In this document: piece after piece, positions 8,930 through 18,003 of the stretch
How positions within the stretch are numbered: the first letter of the stretch is position 1
Layout: each line of letters starts with the position of its first letter
From: Rhizobiaceae bacterium
Lineage (GTDB): Bacteria > Pseudomonadota > Alphaproteobacteria > Rhizobiales > Rhizobiaceae
DNA length: 64,000 bases
Direction of reading: 5' to 3'
Assembly (NCBI GenBank): GCA_029233925.1
Contig: JARGOX010000004.1
Span: 62,001-126,000 of the forward strand
Notes under the pieces: model-generated
Seen by the model: the letters and a program-made list of their open reading frames with translations, nothing else
Database searches by the model: none
What the model was told of the DNA's origin: nothing
Position numbers and translations under genes: made by a program

Positions 8930-9316
8930 TCAATAGGGAAGTTCCAGGAGCATAAACAGCAAAATGATCACATAGGTCAGTTGGTGAACCAGCTGGTCTA
9001 TGCCGTGGGCGATCCAGTAGGAGCGGGTGTGTGCATCGGCCTTGTGAACAAGACCGTGCCGCGCCTTGATATAGTCGGTCAGAAAATGAACGACAAACTC
9101 GAACGCCAGCAGCATTGCCACGGTGACCAATGACAGGCCGCACAACAACAATACCGGGAGTGTGCCGGCAATATGTATGGCCGCATGGATGTATCCACCG
9201 GGCCTGTTGAGGTGCGGTTTGTCAGCGATCATTGATCCCCATTGAAGGGAATAATCCGCTACAAAATGCTTTATCTGGAGGCCAGCCAGCGCCCACAGGA
9301 ATACAAAATCCATCAT
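8930..9316 (-). CDS. DUF3307 family integral membrane protein
   Basis: A 128-residue protein with about four hydrophobic segments. It has the DUF3307 pattern: an N-terminal FLWALAGLQIKHFVADYSLQ with His-Phe-x-Ala-Asp, a loop with HLNRPGGYIHAAIHI, EFVVHFLTDYIKAR, and a C-terminal IDQLVHQLTYVII. The charged and His residues inside membrane segments are the family hallmark. Function is unknown. It is transcribed away from the neighbouring epimerase gene across a 240-base divergent region in which I see no specific operator. Confidence 0.75.
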   Translation of the reverse strand: MMDFVFLWALAGLQIKHFVADYSLQWGSMIADKPHLNRPGGYIHAAIHIAGTLPVLLLCGLSLVTVAMLLAFEFVVHFLTDYIKARHGLVHKADAHTRSYWIAHGIDQLVHQLTYVIILLFMLLELPY

Positions 9317-9557
9317 TTTACCCTGGTGAGGAATTCACCTTCATCTGCCAACATGAATTGTCCAGCGCACTAGTGCAAATTATTTAGGCCCAAACAAGCG
9401 TTTTTGCTGCGGATAATTGCAGGAGCCGGTGCTCTTGTGAACACCGTGCAGACTGGAATGTCGTTTTTCTGCGATGGGCGATCTGTCCAATAGCTTAACT
9501 TGACAGGATGATCTGACGCCTTCAATTTGAATGGTCGAATGGCTATTGGAATTTCAC

Positions 9558-10562
9558 ATGACTCTTCGCGTGCTTTTTGTCGGCGGAACCGGCCAGATAT
9601 CATTGCCCTGTGTTCAACAGGCTGTCGCGGCCGGACACGATGTCAGTGTCCTCAACCGGGGCAGTGGCAATGGGGAATTGCCCGGCGGCGCAAGACAGAT
9701 CTCGGGTGACTTCCGTGACGACGTTTCCTACGCTGCTGCTGCCCAGGGCCACTATGATGTCGTCTGCCAGTTCATCCTCTTCGAACCGCAGGATGCACAG
9801 CGCGACGTGGCGCTTTTTGCTGGCAGGACCGGCCAATATATTTTCATATCGTCGGCATCTGCCTATAAAAAACCGGCGCCCATTTTTCCGATCACCGAAG
9901 ATGTGCCGTTGGGCAACCCGTTCTGGCAGTACAGTCAAAAAAAGGCTGCCTGTGAAACCGTCCTGATGCATCAGGACGGACTGCCCGTCACCATCGTGCG
10001 ACCGAGCCATACGGTGCGCACGCGGTTTCCCACAGCCTTTTCGGAAGGGGACACGCTGCTTGCACGGCTGATACAGGGCAAACCCGTGATTGTGCCTGGC
10101 GACGGCACATCCCTTTGGACCCTGACACGCGCAGAGGATTTTGCGGCGCCCTTTATTCGCCTGTTTGGCAAACAGGCAGCATTGGGCAAGGCCTTTCATC
10201 TGACATCCGACAATGCCTTCACCTGGAACACCATCTATCAGGCGATCGGCAGGGCGGTCGGCAGAACCGCAGAGCTTGTGCACGTGCCGACAGACAATCT
10301 GATCCGTTTCAATGCGGATTGGGAAGGCCCTTTGCTGGGAGACAAGGCCCATTCGACCCTATTTGACAATTCCCGGATCCAATCCATCACCGGCGCCTTT
10401 TCCTGTGAAAGCGATATAGACAGGATCCTTGAGCCCGTTGCCAGGCATTGGCACGCCAATGGCGGCACCAACACGACACAGGCTTCCAGCGAACTCGATG
10501 CCCTGTTTGATACCATCATAAACGCACAAAAACAGGTGCTGCCACAATCACCTAGTTTGTGA
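9558..10562 (+). CDS. NAD-dependent epimerase/dehydratase family protein (extended SDR)
   Basis: A 334-residue Rossmann-fold protein. The nucleotide-binding glycine motif VGGTGQIS lies at the N-terminus. A Ser-Tyr-Lys set is formed by IFISSASAY and the YSQKK motif (Tyr-x3-Lys). A UDP-sugar-epimerase-like C-terminal domain begins around VIVPGDGTSLWTLTRAEDFA. The start at 9558 begins directly with MTLRVLFVGGTG; the longer frame from 9531 adds only a non-homologous leader. The likely reaction is redox or epimerisation of a nucleotide- or free sugar-like substrate, which cannot be specified. The AraC-type regulator starts 30 bases downstream, suggesting co-transcription. Confidence 0.75.
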   Translation: MTLRVLFVGGTGQISLPCVQQAVAAGHDVSVLNRGSGNGELPGGARQISGDFRDDVSYAAAAQGHYDVVCQFILFEPQDAQRDVALFAGRTGQYIFISSASAYKKPAPIFPITEDVPLGNPFWQYSQKKAACETVLMHQDGLPVTIVRPSHTVRTRFPTAFSEGDTLLARLIQGKPVIVPGDGTSLWTLTRAEDFAAPFIRLFGKQAALGKAFHLTSDNAFTWNTIYQAIGRAVGRTAELVHVPTDNLIRFNADWEGPLLGDKAHSTLFDNSRIQSITGAFSCESDIDRILEPVARHWHANGGTNTTQASSELDALFDTIINAQKQVLPQSPSL

Positions 10563-10591
10563 TACGCGCCCTCAAGCAGGAGTGACGACAG

Positions 10592-11656
10592 GTGCACACA
10601 AACAACCAAGAGCGGCCCGGGCAAGCCGCAACCTTTGATGCGCCGCTTGCCAGGCGCTCGCCACTGCAACTTGCGGCATTCGACCCGGGTCACCTGGCTG
10701 TCGCCAATAAAGCCATCTCGCAAACGCAGACGAATTCACCGGCCGAGGCCCACAGGCTGCTGTGCAGCCGCTACAAATCCCATGATCTGAAATTGAGCAA
10801 CGGCGCGGCGGGTTTCGATTTTCTCCATGTCAGCACACGAGTCAGTGCAGGCAGTTTGAACATTCTCAAATATGGCGCGGGCGTCACCATCGACCCGGAT
10901 AATTTTGAGGATTTCTACATGCTGGAAGTGCCGCTGGAGGGTGGTGTCGATATTCGCATCAACAACCAGGATTTCAATTCGCGCCCTGAAGCAGGCCTGA
11001 TCATTTCACCCGGCCAACGTCTCGTCTCATTCTGGCGGCCGGGCACGACGCAATTCATGTTGAAAATCGACAGGGATTTTTTGCTGAAGCGCTGGAACCT
11101 GCTGACCGGCAGAGCCGAGAAGGTGCACCCCATATTCCGGACCAGCGTTGATTTCTCGACGCCCGAGGGCTGGCGTATCAGGAACCTGATGGGCCTGTTG
11201 ATGGAGGAATTTGTCCGTTTTGCCCATGATCGCGCCTGGCAGATCGAAACCTCCACCCTCTCGCACGCCGTGGTTGATGCCCTGCTGATGAGCATAGAAC
11301 ACGACCAAACACCACTGCTGCCCAATGCTTCGGCCAATATCCTGCCAAGACACGTGCGCGCCTGCACCCGTTACATCTCGGAAAATCTGGCCTCCCCGGT
11401 TTCTGTCGCCGAATTGGCAAAGGCCGCCGATGTCAGTGAACGGTCCGTTTTCGAAGGCTTCCGGCATTATCTGAGCGCAACGCCCATGCAATATGTGCTG
11501 GAGACCCGTCTCATGAATGCACGGCAAATGTTGCTATCGGAAAAAACCACGGTTGCAGCAGCGATGAAGCAATGCGGCTTCCGGCATGCCGGGCGTTTTT
11601 CAAAATATTATATGGACCGGTTCGGGGAATATCCTTCCCGCACGGCCAAAAAATAG
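10592..11656 (+). CDS. AraC family transcriptional regulator with AraC-binding-like N-terminal domain
   Basis: 354 residues from a GTG start. The N-terminal half (residues about 70-230) is the cupin-like ligand/oligomerisation domain of the AraC-binding-like type (ILKYGAGVTIDPDNFEDFYMLEVPLEGGV). The C-terminal 100 residues hold two HTH motifs: SVAELAKAADVSERSVFEGFRHY and the second centred on VAAAMKQCGFRHAGRFSKYY, followed by the conserved FGEYPS end. It probably controls the upstream epimerase gene or the sugar genes further right. The effector is unknown. Confidence 0.85.
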   Translation: MHTNNQERPGQAATFDAPLARRSPLQLAAFDPGHLAVANKAISQTQTNSPAEAHRLLCSRYKSHDLKLSNGAAGFDFLHVSTRVSAGSLNILKYGAGVTIDPDNFEDFYMLEVPLEGGVDIRINNQDFNSRPEAGLIISPGQRLVSFWRPGTTQFMLKIDRDFLLKRWNLLTGRAEKVHPIFRTSVDFSTPEGWRIRNLMGLLMEEFVRFAHDRAWQIETSTLSHAVVDALLMSIEHDQTPLLPNASANILPRHVRACTRYISENLASPVSVAELAKAADVSERSVFEGFRHYLSATPMQYVLETRLMNARQMLLSEKTTVAAAMKQCGFRHAGRFSKYYMDRFGEYPSRTAKK

Positions 11657-11786
11657 GGGTGTGCTTACGGCTTGCTGGTCAGCTTTGCCTATAAAATGAC
11701 CAAAACCGAGAGTTCTGGCAACCTCCCAAACGGTGAGAAGCGGTTGTTGGTTGAAGAAATTGCTAGGTAATCAGGACACCAAATCA

Positions 11787-12806
11787 CTAGAGCGCATGGC
11801 TGACCGCTGTACGCAAAGTCCAACTAAGCCCTACCGGAAGATACTGCAAATCCACAGTCCCTGACAGCGACGACTCCGCCATTTCCTTGATAACCTTCTG
11901 ACCAAATCCCTTGTGAGAGGGTTGTTTGACGATTGGCCCACCCGTTTCAATCCATCTCAAGGCAAACATTGGCTCATCGTCATCCTCTATCGACCACACG
12001 ATCGATACTTCGCCGGAATCCTCCGACAATGCGCCATATTTCAAAGCGTTCGTCGCCAATTCGTGAATGGCCAATCCGATTGGTTGAACTGCATCTGTTT
12101 TTAATATCAACTCCGGACCTTCAATATTTATCCTATTGGTCGTCGGGTTTCCGAAAGGAGACAATTGATCAACCACCAAAGAACGCAGACTCACCCCCGC
12201 AAAGTCCATTGAAATAAGCAAAGCCTGGTTGGAGGCAAGTGCGTTTAATCGTTGTGTGAACCGCTCCAAAAAGGTTTCGTGGCTGGACTTCCGACTGGTC
12301 ATTCTGGCAATCGACTGAATGACTCCAATGAGATTTTTTATCCTGTGACGAGATTCACCCATCAGATAGACAAATCTTTCCTCACTTTTTTTAAGGGCGG
12401 TTATATCCATTATGGCAACCAGACCAGAAACCGGTCGCAATTTCGACCCGCTGTCGTCCATTTCGAATATGACCCTTATCTTGGCATTCAACCAAAGGAT
12501 CTCACCATTTTCATGCACGACCCGGTGTTGAACATTCAGGTCATTGACTTCATTTGGATTCAACAGGCATCGAACCTGAGATTCTATATAGTTTTTGTCC
12601 TCAGCATGCACCCTGGCATGGAGGTCCTGGCGCGAAACAGGCATATCTGGTGGCAAGTCAAACAATTCTGACGCCCTCTGGTCAAGGGTGATCGTATCGG
12701 CAATATAATCAACTGAGCCAAGACCAAGTTGCGCAAGGCTGACGCCCAATTCCAACTGGGACGCTGCAAATGAACTGCATTCTGAGTGCATCTTCAAGAC
12801 GCCCAT
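11787..12806 (-). CDS. HWE-family sensor histidine kinase with PAS domain
   Basis: About 340 residues, soluble. A PAS fold at residues about 25-130 (LGLGSVDYIADTITLDQRASELFDLP to VSGLVAIMDITALKKSEE) precedes the HWE kinase core. The phospho-accepting His is in GESRHRIKNLIGVIQSIARM, the N-box is HELATNALKYGAL, and the diagnostic W-x-E is in RWIETGGP, followed by the KGFGQKVI G-box. The ATG at 12806 has an upstream AGGA. A TTG 18 bases earlier is the alternative. It is divergently oriented from a lone receiver gene, its probable phosphotransfer partner. The PAS domain implies cytosolic redox, light or small-ligand sensing, unspecified. Confidence 0.85.
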   Translation of the reverse strand: MGVLKMHSECSSFAASQLELGVSLAQLGLGSVDYIADTITLDQRASELFDLPPDMPVSRQDLHARVHAEDKNYIESQVRCLLNPNEVNDLNVQHRVVHENGEILWLNAKIRVIFEMDDSGSKLRPVSGLVAIMDITALKKSEERFVYLMGESRHRIKNLIGVIQSIARMTSRKSSHETFLERFTQRLNALASNQALLISMDFAGVSLRSLVVDQLSPFGNPTTNRINIEGPELILKTDAVQPIGLAIHELATNALKYGALSEDSGEVSIVWSIEDDDEPMFALRWIETGGPIVKQPSHKGFGQKVIKEMAESSLSGTVDLQYLPVGLSWTLRTAVSHAL

Positions 12807-13062
12807 CGTTTCTGATCCTGTCAATAAGGGTTCGCGTTACCGTGCAATAAGCCAGGGCGTCAGCCTCGGTGTCGGCAGAACCAAGCAACATCTTTATTGA
12901 TCGCAATCCGTGGTCACAATTAAATTTGACATAGCAGGTGTGTCGAACAGACTTCACGTCATCGTGGGTTCAATCAAATTCCAGCAAATTGAACTATTCC
13001 AGACTTTGTGCGTTTAGTTTCCATAGCCATAGAGCTGATACAAAACAGAGTGTTGTGATGGA
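12807..13062. promoter_or_regulatory. Divergent region between kinase and receiver genes with a weak EcfG-like promoter match
   Basis: The sequence TGAAC-N16-CGTT at about 12990-13014, directly upstream of the receiver gene, is one base off the GGAAC-N16/17-CGTT consensus of alphaproteobacterial EcfG general-stress promoters. HWE kinases are frequent in that stress network, which makes the match plausible but not convincing. No other promoter was recognised. Confidence 0.25.
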
Positions 13063-13413
13063 ATGGCAAAAAAACTCTTGATAGTGGAAGACGACCCAAT
13101 CATCGCGACGGACATGGAATTGTTTTTTTCCGATTCCGGATTTAATGTCGTGGCAGTGGCGCATAATGTGGAAACGGCAATTTCAGCTATAGAAGGAAAC
13201 CGTCCCGACATCGCTCTATTGGACTATCAGTTGGGTAAGGAAAACAGTCTGGCAATTGCAGAAACGTTGGACAATATGAATATTCCATTTTGCTTTTTGA
13301 CAGCAAGTTCCAGCGCTCAAATTGGCTATGCAAATTCTCCCGATACACCTATTTTCTCAAAGCCCGTTCGCTATGAACTGGTCTTGGCGCATATCGCTAA
13401 ATATTTTACCTGA
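13063..13413 (+). CDS. Single-domain response regulator (receiver)
   Basis: A 116-residue CheY-like receiver without an output domain. It has the acidic pair in LIVEDDPII, the phospho-acceptor Asp in IALLDYQLG (about 50), a Thr-Ala switch position in CFLTASSS, and the conserved Lys in FSKPVRYE. It is divergent from the HWE kinase and 15 bases upstream of a Crp/Fnr regulator, so it probably relays kinase signals, possibly by protein-protein contact. Its ribosome-binding site is weak. Confidence 0.85.
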   Translation: MAKKLLIVEDDPIIATDMELFFSDSGFNVVAVAHNVETAISAIEGNRPDIALLDYQLGKENSLAIAETLDNMNIPFCFLTASSSAQIGYANSPDTPIFSKPVRYELVLAHIAKYFT

Positions 13414-13428
13414 GGGCTTTTTGAATTA

Positions 13429-14187
13429 ATGACCCTAAATCGTCCACTATCACTAAAACAACAGCACCCGTGTTCCCAATGCCCCCTGGCAAACAATCCT
13501 GCATTCCGCGACATGACTGCCGATGAAATTGCGTTCATGTCAGACTTTAAACGCGGCGAGTTGCAGGTTCAGGCGAATTCTACAATTTTGGTCGAAGGCA
13601 ACAATAGTCCACACATGTATACGGTTCTCAGCGGTTGGGGATTTCGTTACAAAACATTGGAGGACGGTCGAAGGCAGATTCTCAATTTCGTTTTGCCCGG
13701 AGACCTCGTCGGCCTGCAGGGTACCCTTCTGGCAGAAATGCAGCACTCCGTGGAAGCGCTGTCGGATATGATGCTGTGTGTATTCGAGCGAAATTCGCTT
13801 TACCTACTGTTCAAAAATCGCCCGAGTCTGGGCTTCGATGTGACCTGGCTGGCCGCCAAGGAAGAACAAATACTGGACGAACATTTGCTCAGTGTTGGGC
13901 GGCGTAGCGCATTGGAACGCGCCGCATATCTTATTTCTTTTTTGAATCAGCGCGCCCATCGTGTGGGTCATCTGCAGGAAGGGCAACCTTTGGCACCCTT
14001 CACACAAAACCACATCGCAGATACGTTGGGACTTTCGCTCGTGCATACAAATAAGACACTGAAAAAGCTGCAAGACAAAGGCATCATTGAGTGGTCAGGG
14101 AAGACTTGTCTGGTAAAAGACACAAAAAGGCTCATGGATGTGGCTAATTGGGATGGAAGTGTGGATATTCAACGTCCGTTTATCTAG
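13429..14187 (+). CDS. Crp/Fnr family transcriptional regulator
   Basis: 252 residues. The N-terminus has HPCSQCPLANNPAFR, a CxxC that resembles part of an Fnr iron-sulfur ligand set but lacks the full four-cysteine arrangement. The cNMP-fold sensor follows (ILVEGNNSPHMYTVLSGWGFRYKTLEDGRRQIL, LPGDLVGLQG), then a dimer helix and an HTH_Crp domain with FTQNHIADTLGLSLVHTNKTLKKLQDKGIIEW. The RQILNF and GDLVGL motifs are typical of the FixK-unlike Crp branch found beside HWE kinases in Rhizobiales. It is probably co-transcribed with the receiver gene. Its ligand, if any, is unknown. Confidence 0.85.
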   Translation: MTLNRPLSLKQQHPCSQCPLANNPAFRDMTADEIAFMSDFKRGELQVQANSTILVEGNNSPHMYTVLSGWGFRYKTLEDGRRQILNFVLPGDLVGLQGTLLAEMQHSVEALSDMMLCVFERNSLYLLFKNRPSLGFDVTWLAAKEEQILDEHLLSVGRRSALERAAYLISFLNQRAHRVGHLQEGQPLAPFTQNHIADTLGLSLVHTNKTLKKLQDKGIIEWSGKTCLVKDTKRLMDVANWDGSVDIQRPFI

Positions 14188-14447
14188 ACCCGCATTGCGG
14201 ATGATATCAGATCTGGAAGTTCAGACTTGATCTTGAAGTTGGCCGTTTTGTTGGCGGTATCTGTCCGGTCAAATTTGAACCTCACCATTTCAAGGCACCC
14301 CAAAGATGGGACGGCGGACTGTTTCACCAGCCTGGTGTCGTCCTCAAACTGCATGATTTGTCCGCGATCGGAATGTTTGTTGTTCTTGATCCCTCCCCGG
14401 ACCGGTTCGTGCTTGCCTGGAACCGGCTCCAGGGACAGTCTGAACAA

Positions 14448-15248
14448 ATGCGTTTTCAGCCAACCCAAAAAAGCAGGATGGACGCCGTGGTTTCAAGCGG
14501 CAAGAACATCCTTATCGCCTATGTGCCCACCAGCGATCCGCTGATTGCGCCCTCGCTTGTTGATGTCTATTGCCGGAGCGGGGTCAATATTCTCGAAATG
14601 GGCATCCGGTCTGACAATCCCTATCTGGATGGAGAGGCTGTTCGCGCCTCGATGAAAAGGTCGACAGGGTCCGGGTCTGTTCACGATGCCCGCGCGGTGC
14701 TGGATCGCCTGGAGGCAACGGATTGCGACGCAGCGGCGGTGATTTTTGCCTATGCATCGCGCCACCTGCTGCCATCGGGCAAAGCCGATATTCGGTCAGA
14801 GCAGATGAGATGGGACTGGAAAGGCATAGACGGGCTCCTGTGCCTGCCGGAAAATGATACGGATGCAAAGGACGCAATCGAACAAGATGCTGTTGAAGCC
14901 GGGGTGAAAATCGTGGCGCTTGTACCCTACCATTTTGATGAAGGTCATTTGGAACGCGCCCGCAACACCTCAAGCTATGTGATGCTTCAGGCCTGTGAGG
15001 GCAGCACCGGCATTCGCAGCGGCTTTGACAGAACCTGTGGCCAGCGCCTGAAACAGCTGAGAAATGCCGGCGTCACCGCCCCCATTGTTCTGGGCATCGG
15101 CATCAGTACGCCTGAGCAATGCCGTCAGGCCATTGACTGTGGCGCCGATGGTGTGGTGGTTGGATCGCGCGCCTTGCTGGAGGGAATGAAGGGCGCAAAG
15201 GCTCTGGAAGACTATCTTCGCTCGATCAGGGAGACTTTGGATGGCTGA
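14448..15248 (+). CDS. TrpA-like (tryptophan synthase alpha family) protein in a sugar operon
   Basis: A 266-residue (beta/alpha)8 protein. The TrpA fold is recognisable from ILIAYVPTSDPLIAPSLVDVYCRSGVNILEMGIRSDNPYLDGEAVRAS, where the catalytic Glu (EMGI) and Asp (LDGE) equivalents are retained although the usual PFSDPxADGP is strongly altered. The phosphate-binding end is also present (GIGISTPEQCRQAIDCGADGVVVGSRALLEG). No trpB neighbour exists. Instead it overlaps by 8 bases an FGGY sugar kinase and precedes a sugar ABC importer. TrpA performs a retro-aldol cleavage releasing glyceraldehyde 3-phosphate, so a dedicated aldolase for a phosphorylated sugar is a reasonable inference. The start at 14448 is tentative; 14478 is possible. 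Confidence 0.75.
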   Translation: MRFQPTQKSRMDAVVSSGKNILIAYVPTSDPLIAPSLVDVYCRSGVNILEMGIRSDNPYLDGEAVRASMKRSTGSGSVHDARAVLDRLEATDCDAAAVIFAYASRHLLPSGKADIRSEQMRWDWKGIDGLLCLPENDTDAKDAIEQDAVEAGVKIVALVPYHFDEGHLERARNTSSYVMLQACEGSTGIRSGFDRTCGQRLKQLRNAGVTAPIVLGIGISTPEQCRQAIDCGADGVVVGSRALLEGMKGAKALEDYLRSIRETLDG

Positions 15249-16713
15249 GGAAATGCTGCTCGGCATTGATGTCGGAACAACCGCGGTCAAGGCGATCCTG
15301 TTTGATGCGGGTGGCGCAGAGCTGGATTGCTACCGGGCATCCTATCCCACCACGCGCCGGTCCAATGGCGTGGTCGAGCAGGATCCCGAGCTATGGATCC
15401 ATCATATCCTGCAGGCGCTGGAGCAATTCACCGCCGGTCGCGACCTTGGCAACCTGAAAGCCATTGGTATCACCTCACAGGTAGACACCCACGTCTTCGT
15501 CGACGCGGATGGCAACAGTCTGGCACCTGCCATCGTCTGGCAGGATGGGCGGTGCGCCAGGGAAGCGGCGGAACTCGACGCGCTGGTGTGCGACGAGGAC
15601 CGGACGCGCTGGTGGGGGTCTCCCCGGCGCATTGATGCGAGCCATTGCCTGAGCCGCATGCGATGGATGGCCCGACATCACCCTGATATCTGGGACAGGA
15701 CAGAAAGGGTCATGCTTCCCAAGGATTTCTGCATTTACAAACTGACAGGCGAATTCGTTTCCGATCCGATCTCCAATTTCGGCCTGGTGGATACGAACCT
15801 TGACTATATCCCAAAACTGCTGGATCTGGTCCCCGGTGCGAGGGACCGGCTGGCCCCGTTGGCAAGGATCACCGACCTGGCCGGCAGGGTGCGCCCGGAT
15901 CTGCCCTGCGCGGGGGTTCCGCTTTGCGTGTCAACAATGGATGCCTGGGCCGGCATGTTCGGCGTTGGCGTGCACGACGACCGGCAGGCCATGTATCTGA
16001 GCGGAACCAGCGAAGTCCTCGCCATTGTTTCCCCGGATGTTCACCCGGTCCCCGGTGTTCTGGTGTTTCCCGACTATGACGCCATGAAGGTGCATATCGG
16101 CCCGACGCAATCGGGTGGCGCCTCCATCACCTGGTATTGTGATCTGTTCAATGTCATGCCTGCCGAGATGGCGGCACGGGTTGAGGCACTTGACCGTGAC
16201 GCCCCCTGCCCGTTGTTCCTTCCGCATCTGCAGGGTGAGCGGGCACCCATCTGGGATATTCATGCACGCGGAACATTCTTGGGGATCGATGCGCGCATGG
16301 GAGCCAGTGAAATCGCACGTGCCGTCTATGAAGGCGTGGGGTATTCTGCGCGGCTTTTGCTGGATTCGCTGCAAAGGTCTTCGCAAACCGAGGTGCACAC
16401 AATCAATTGCGGTGGCGGTGGCTTTCAATCCGATATCTGGAACCAGATTCGCGCCGATATCCTTGGACGCAGCCTGAAACGGACAAAGGTATCGGATCCG
16501 GGTGTCCTGGGTGCCTCGGCAATGGCGGCAGTGGCGGCCAATCTGTTTGGCACGCTTGAAGACGCTTTGGCACAGATTGTCAAATTCGATCGCACATTCG
16601 AACCGGACGCTGCACGTCACAGGCGCTACAATGATTTGTTCAAACTCTATGAGGAGACCTATCTGGCAACACGCCACATCAATGCGGAGCTTGGCCGGAT
16701 CTACGCCAATTGA
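15241..16713 (+). CDS. FGGY-family carbohydrate kinase, xylulokinase-like
   Basis: A 490-residue two-domain sugar kinase. The N-terminal phosphate-binding motif is GIDVGTTAVKAILFDAGG, and substrate-region elements include ITSQVDTHVFVD and IVWQDGR. The catalytic Asp lies in STMDAWAGMFGVG, and the ATP site in YLSGTSEVLA and NCGGGGFQSDIWNQIRADILG. It is translated from within the end of the TrpA-like gene (8-base overlap). With the downstream importer it would phosphorylate an incoming ketose or polyol. Xylulose, ribulose or a rarer sugar are possible and the exact specificity cannot be read from motifs. Confidence 0.85.
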   Translation: MAEEMLLGIDVGTTAVKAILFDAGGAELDCYRASYPTTRRSNGVVEQDPELWIHHILQALEQFTAGRDLGNLKAIGITSQVDTHVFVDADGNSLAPAIVWQDGRCAREAAELDALVCDEDRTRWWGSPRRIDASHCLSRMRWMARHHPDIWDRTERVMLPKDFCIYKLTGEFVSDPISNFGLVDTNLDYIPKLLDLVPGARDRLAPLARITDLAGRVRPDLPCAGVPLCVSTMDAWAGMFGVGVHDDRQAMYLSGTSEVLAIVSPDVHPVPGVLVFPDYDAMKVHIGPTQSGGASITWYCDLFNVMPAEMAARVEALDRDAPCPLFLPHLQGERAPIWDIHARGTFLGIDARMGASEIARAVYEGVGYSARLLLDSLQRSSQTEVHTINCGGGGFQSDIWNQIRADILGRSLKRTKVSDPGVLGASAMAAVAANLFGTLEDALAQIVKFDRTFEPDAARHRRYNDLFKLYEETYLATRHINAELGRIYAN

Positions 16714-16984
16714 TTCAGGCAAGAAGATCACGGGCAGTTGAATGCTGCAAAAATCATCCGCATTGTGCAGAAAACTGCAGGCCATAGCGCTGCGACGGCC
16801 TATTGGTGACTGATGACGCAGACGGTTTGGCCCTAAGCTGAAGACAGTCTGTGACTGGCTGGCAGCCATGGAACGCGGCCTGAATCAAAACCGGGTGTGG
16901 ATCCGGGATACGAGGGGCCCGGCAAATGAGCTGAATAAATCGGGGATCACTGAAAATTTGATCCCATATTTGGGAGATAAGATC

Positions 16985-17932
16985 ATGCGTATATCCAAGA
17001 CACTCAAAACAATTGCCGGACTTGCAGGCGCCATGGTGCTTGCCACCGGGCTTTCGATGGGTCTGGCCCAGGCAGCAAGCAAGGTGGCCGTCATCACGCC
17101 TTATCTGGCACAACCCGGCACGCAGTTTTATGTCGAAGGCTTCAAGGCAGCGGCTGAGAAAAACGGTTGGGAGACCAATATCGTGGATACCGCCGGCGAC
17201 GTGGCTGCCGTCATCAGCCGTCTGGAAGACGCGGTCAACCAGAAGGTCGATGCCATCGTCATCAACGTTGACCCGCAACAGGTGGCAGCCGGACTTGAAG
17301 TTGCCAGGGAAGCGGGCATTCCCGTCGTTGGAATGGATTCTGGCTCTGACCCACTCCTGGCGACAAATGTGACCAGCAATGGTTATGCAATGGCGGCTGA
17401 AACTGCCGTCTATGTTGCCAACCGGATCGGCGGCAAGGGCCGCGTCGTAATGTTTGTTTTTGACGCCTTTCCGCCCGTGCAAATTCGCGGCGTTGTTGCC
17501 GATGCGATCTTTGGCAATTTTCCCGACATTGAGATCGTGGATCGCGTCACACCCGATGTGCAGGATGGCGGCATTGCCGATTCGCGTGCAAAAATGGAAG
17601 CGATCCTGGCGGCCAATCCGGACAAGGGCAGCATTGCGGCCGTCTGGGCTGCCTGGGACCAACCGGCACTCGGCGCACTGCAGGCAATCGAAGATGCCGG
17701 AAGGTCCGATGAAGGCATTGTGATCGTCGGCATGGATGCCAATCCGCAGGCCCGCGATGCCATCGGCACCGGCGGCAATTTCGAAGCCTCCATGGCGCAG
17801 GACTTCATCGGCATCGGCAACAAGGCCGCAGAAATGGTCGGACGTCTTCTCAAGGGTGAAACCATCCGGGAACCCGTCGTCTATGTTCCGACCACGCTGG
17901 TGACATCATCCAATGTCGCAGATCTCGATTAA
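16985..17932 (+). CDS. Sugar ABC transporter, periplasmic substrate-binding protein (ribose/xylose type)
   Basis: 315 residues. A signal peptide (MRISKTLKTIAG then a hydrophobic stretch to GLAQAAS) is followed by a type I periplasmic binding fold of the Peripla_BP_4 class: VAVITPYLAQPGTQFYVEGFKAAAEKNGWE, then IVINVDPQQVAAGLEVAREAGIPVVGMDSG, then IAAVWAAWDQPALGALQAIEDAGR and IVGMDANPQARDAI. The start at 16985 follows GGGAGATAAGATC. It captures a monosaccharide or polyol for the ATPase and permease downstream. A 7-bp inverted repeat (16943-16949/16959-16965) lies just upstream of the ribosome-binding site. A stem-loop follows the stop codon. Confidence 0.85.
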   Translation: MRISKTLKTIAGLAGAMVLATGLSMGLAQAASKVAVITPYLAQPGTQFYVEGFKAAAEKNGWETNIVDTAGDVAAVISRLEDAVNQKVDAIVINVDPQQVAAGLEVAREAGIPVVGMDSGSDPLLATNVTSNGYAMAAETAVYVANRIGGKGRVVMFVFDAFPPVQIRGVVADAIFGNFPDIEIVDRVTPDVQDGGIADSRAKMEAILAANPDKGSIAAVWAAWDQPALGALQAIEDAGRSDEGIVIVGMDANPQARDAIGTGGNFEASMAQDFIGIGNKAAEMVGRLLKGETIREPVVYVPTTLVTSSNVADLD

Positions 17933-17940
17933 TACCATTT

Positions 17941-17978
17941 CGGAGCGGAACAGGCCCCAAAAGCCCATTCCGCTTCGG
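17941..17978. other. Stem-loop after the sugar-binding-protein gene
   Basis: AGCGGAA at 17944-17950 pairs with TTCCGCT at 17968-17974 and can be extended outward by additional pairs. No T-run follows. Its position between the binding protein and ATPase genes suits an element that protects the upstream message or attenuates read-through. Confidence 0.5.
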
Positions 17979-18003
17979 ACAGCGTCGTTGCGCAGTATCA
18001 TCC

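Noticed and set aside
12709-12957. 82-codon minus-strand ORF upstream of the HWE kinase
   Set aside because: It overlaps the kinase start by about 100 bases in another frame, and has no ribosome-binding site or recognisable domain.
14184-14468. 94-codon minus-strand ORF in the gap before the TrpA-like gene
   Set aside because: No Shine-Dalgarno and no family features; it overlaps the next gene's start.
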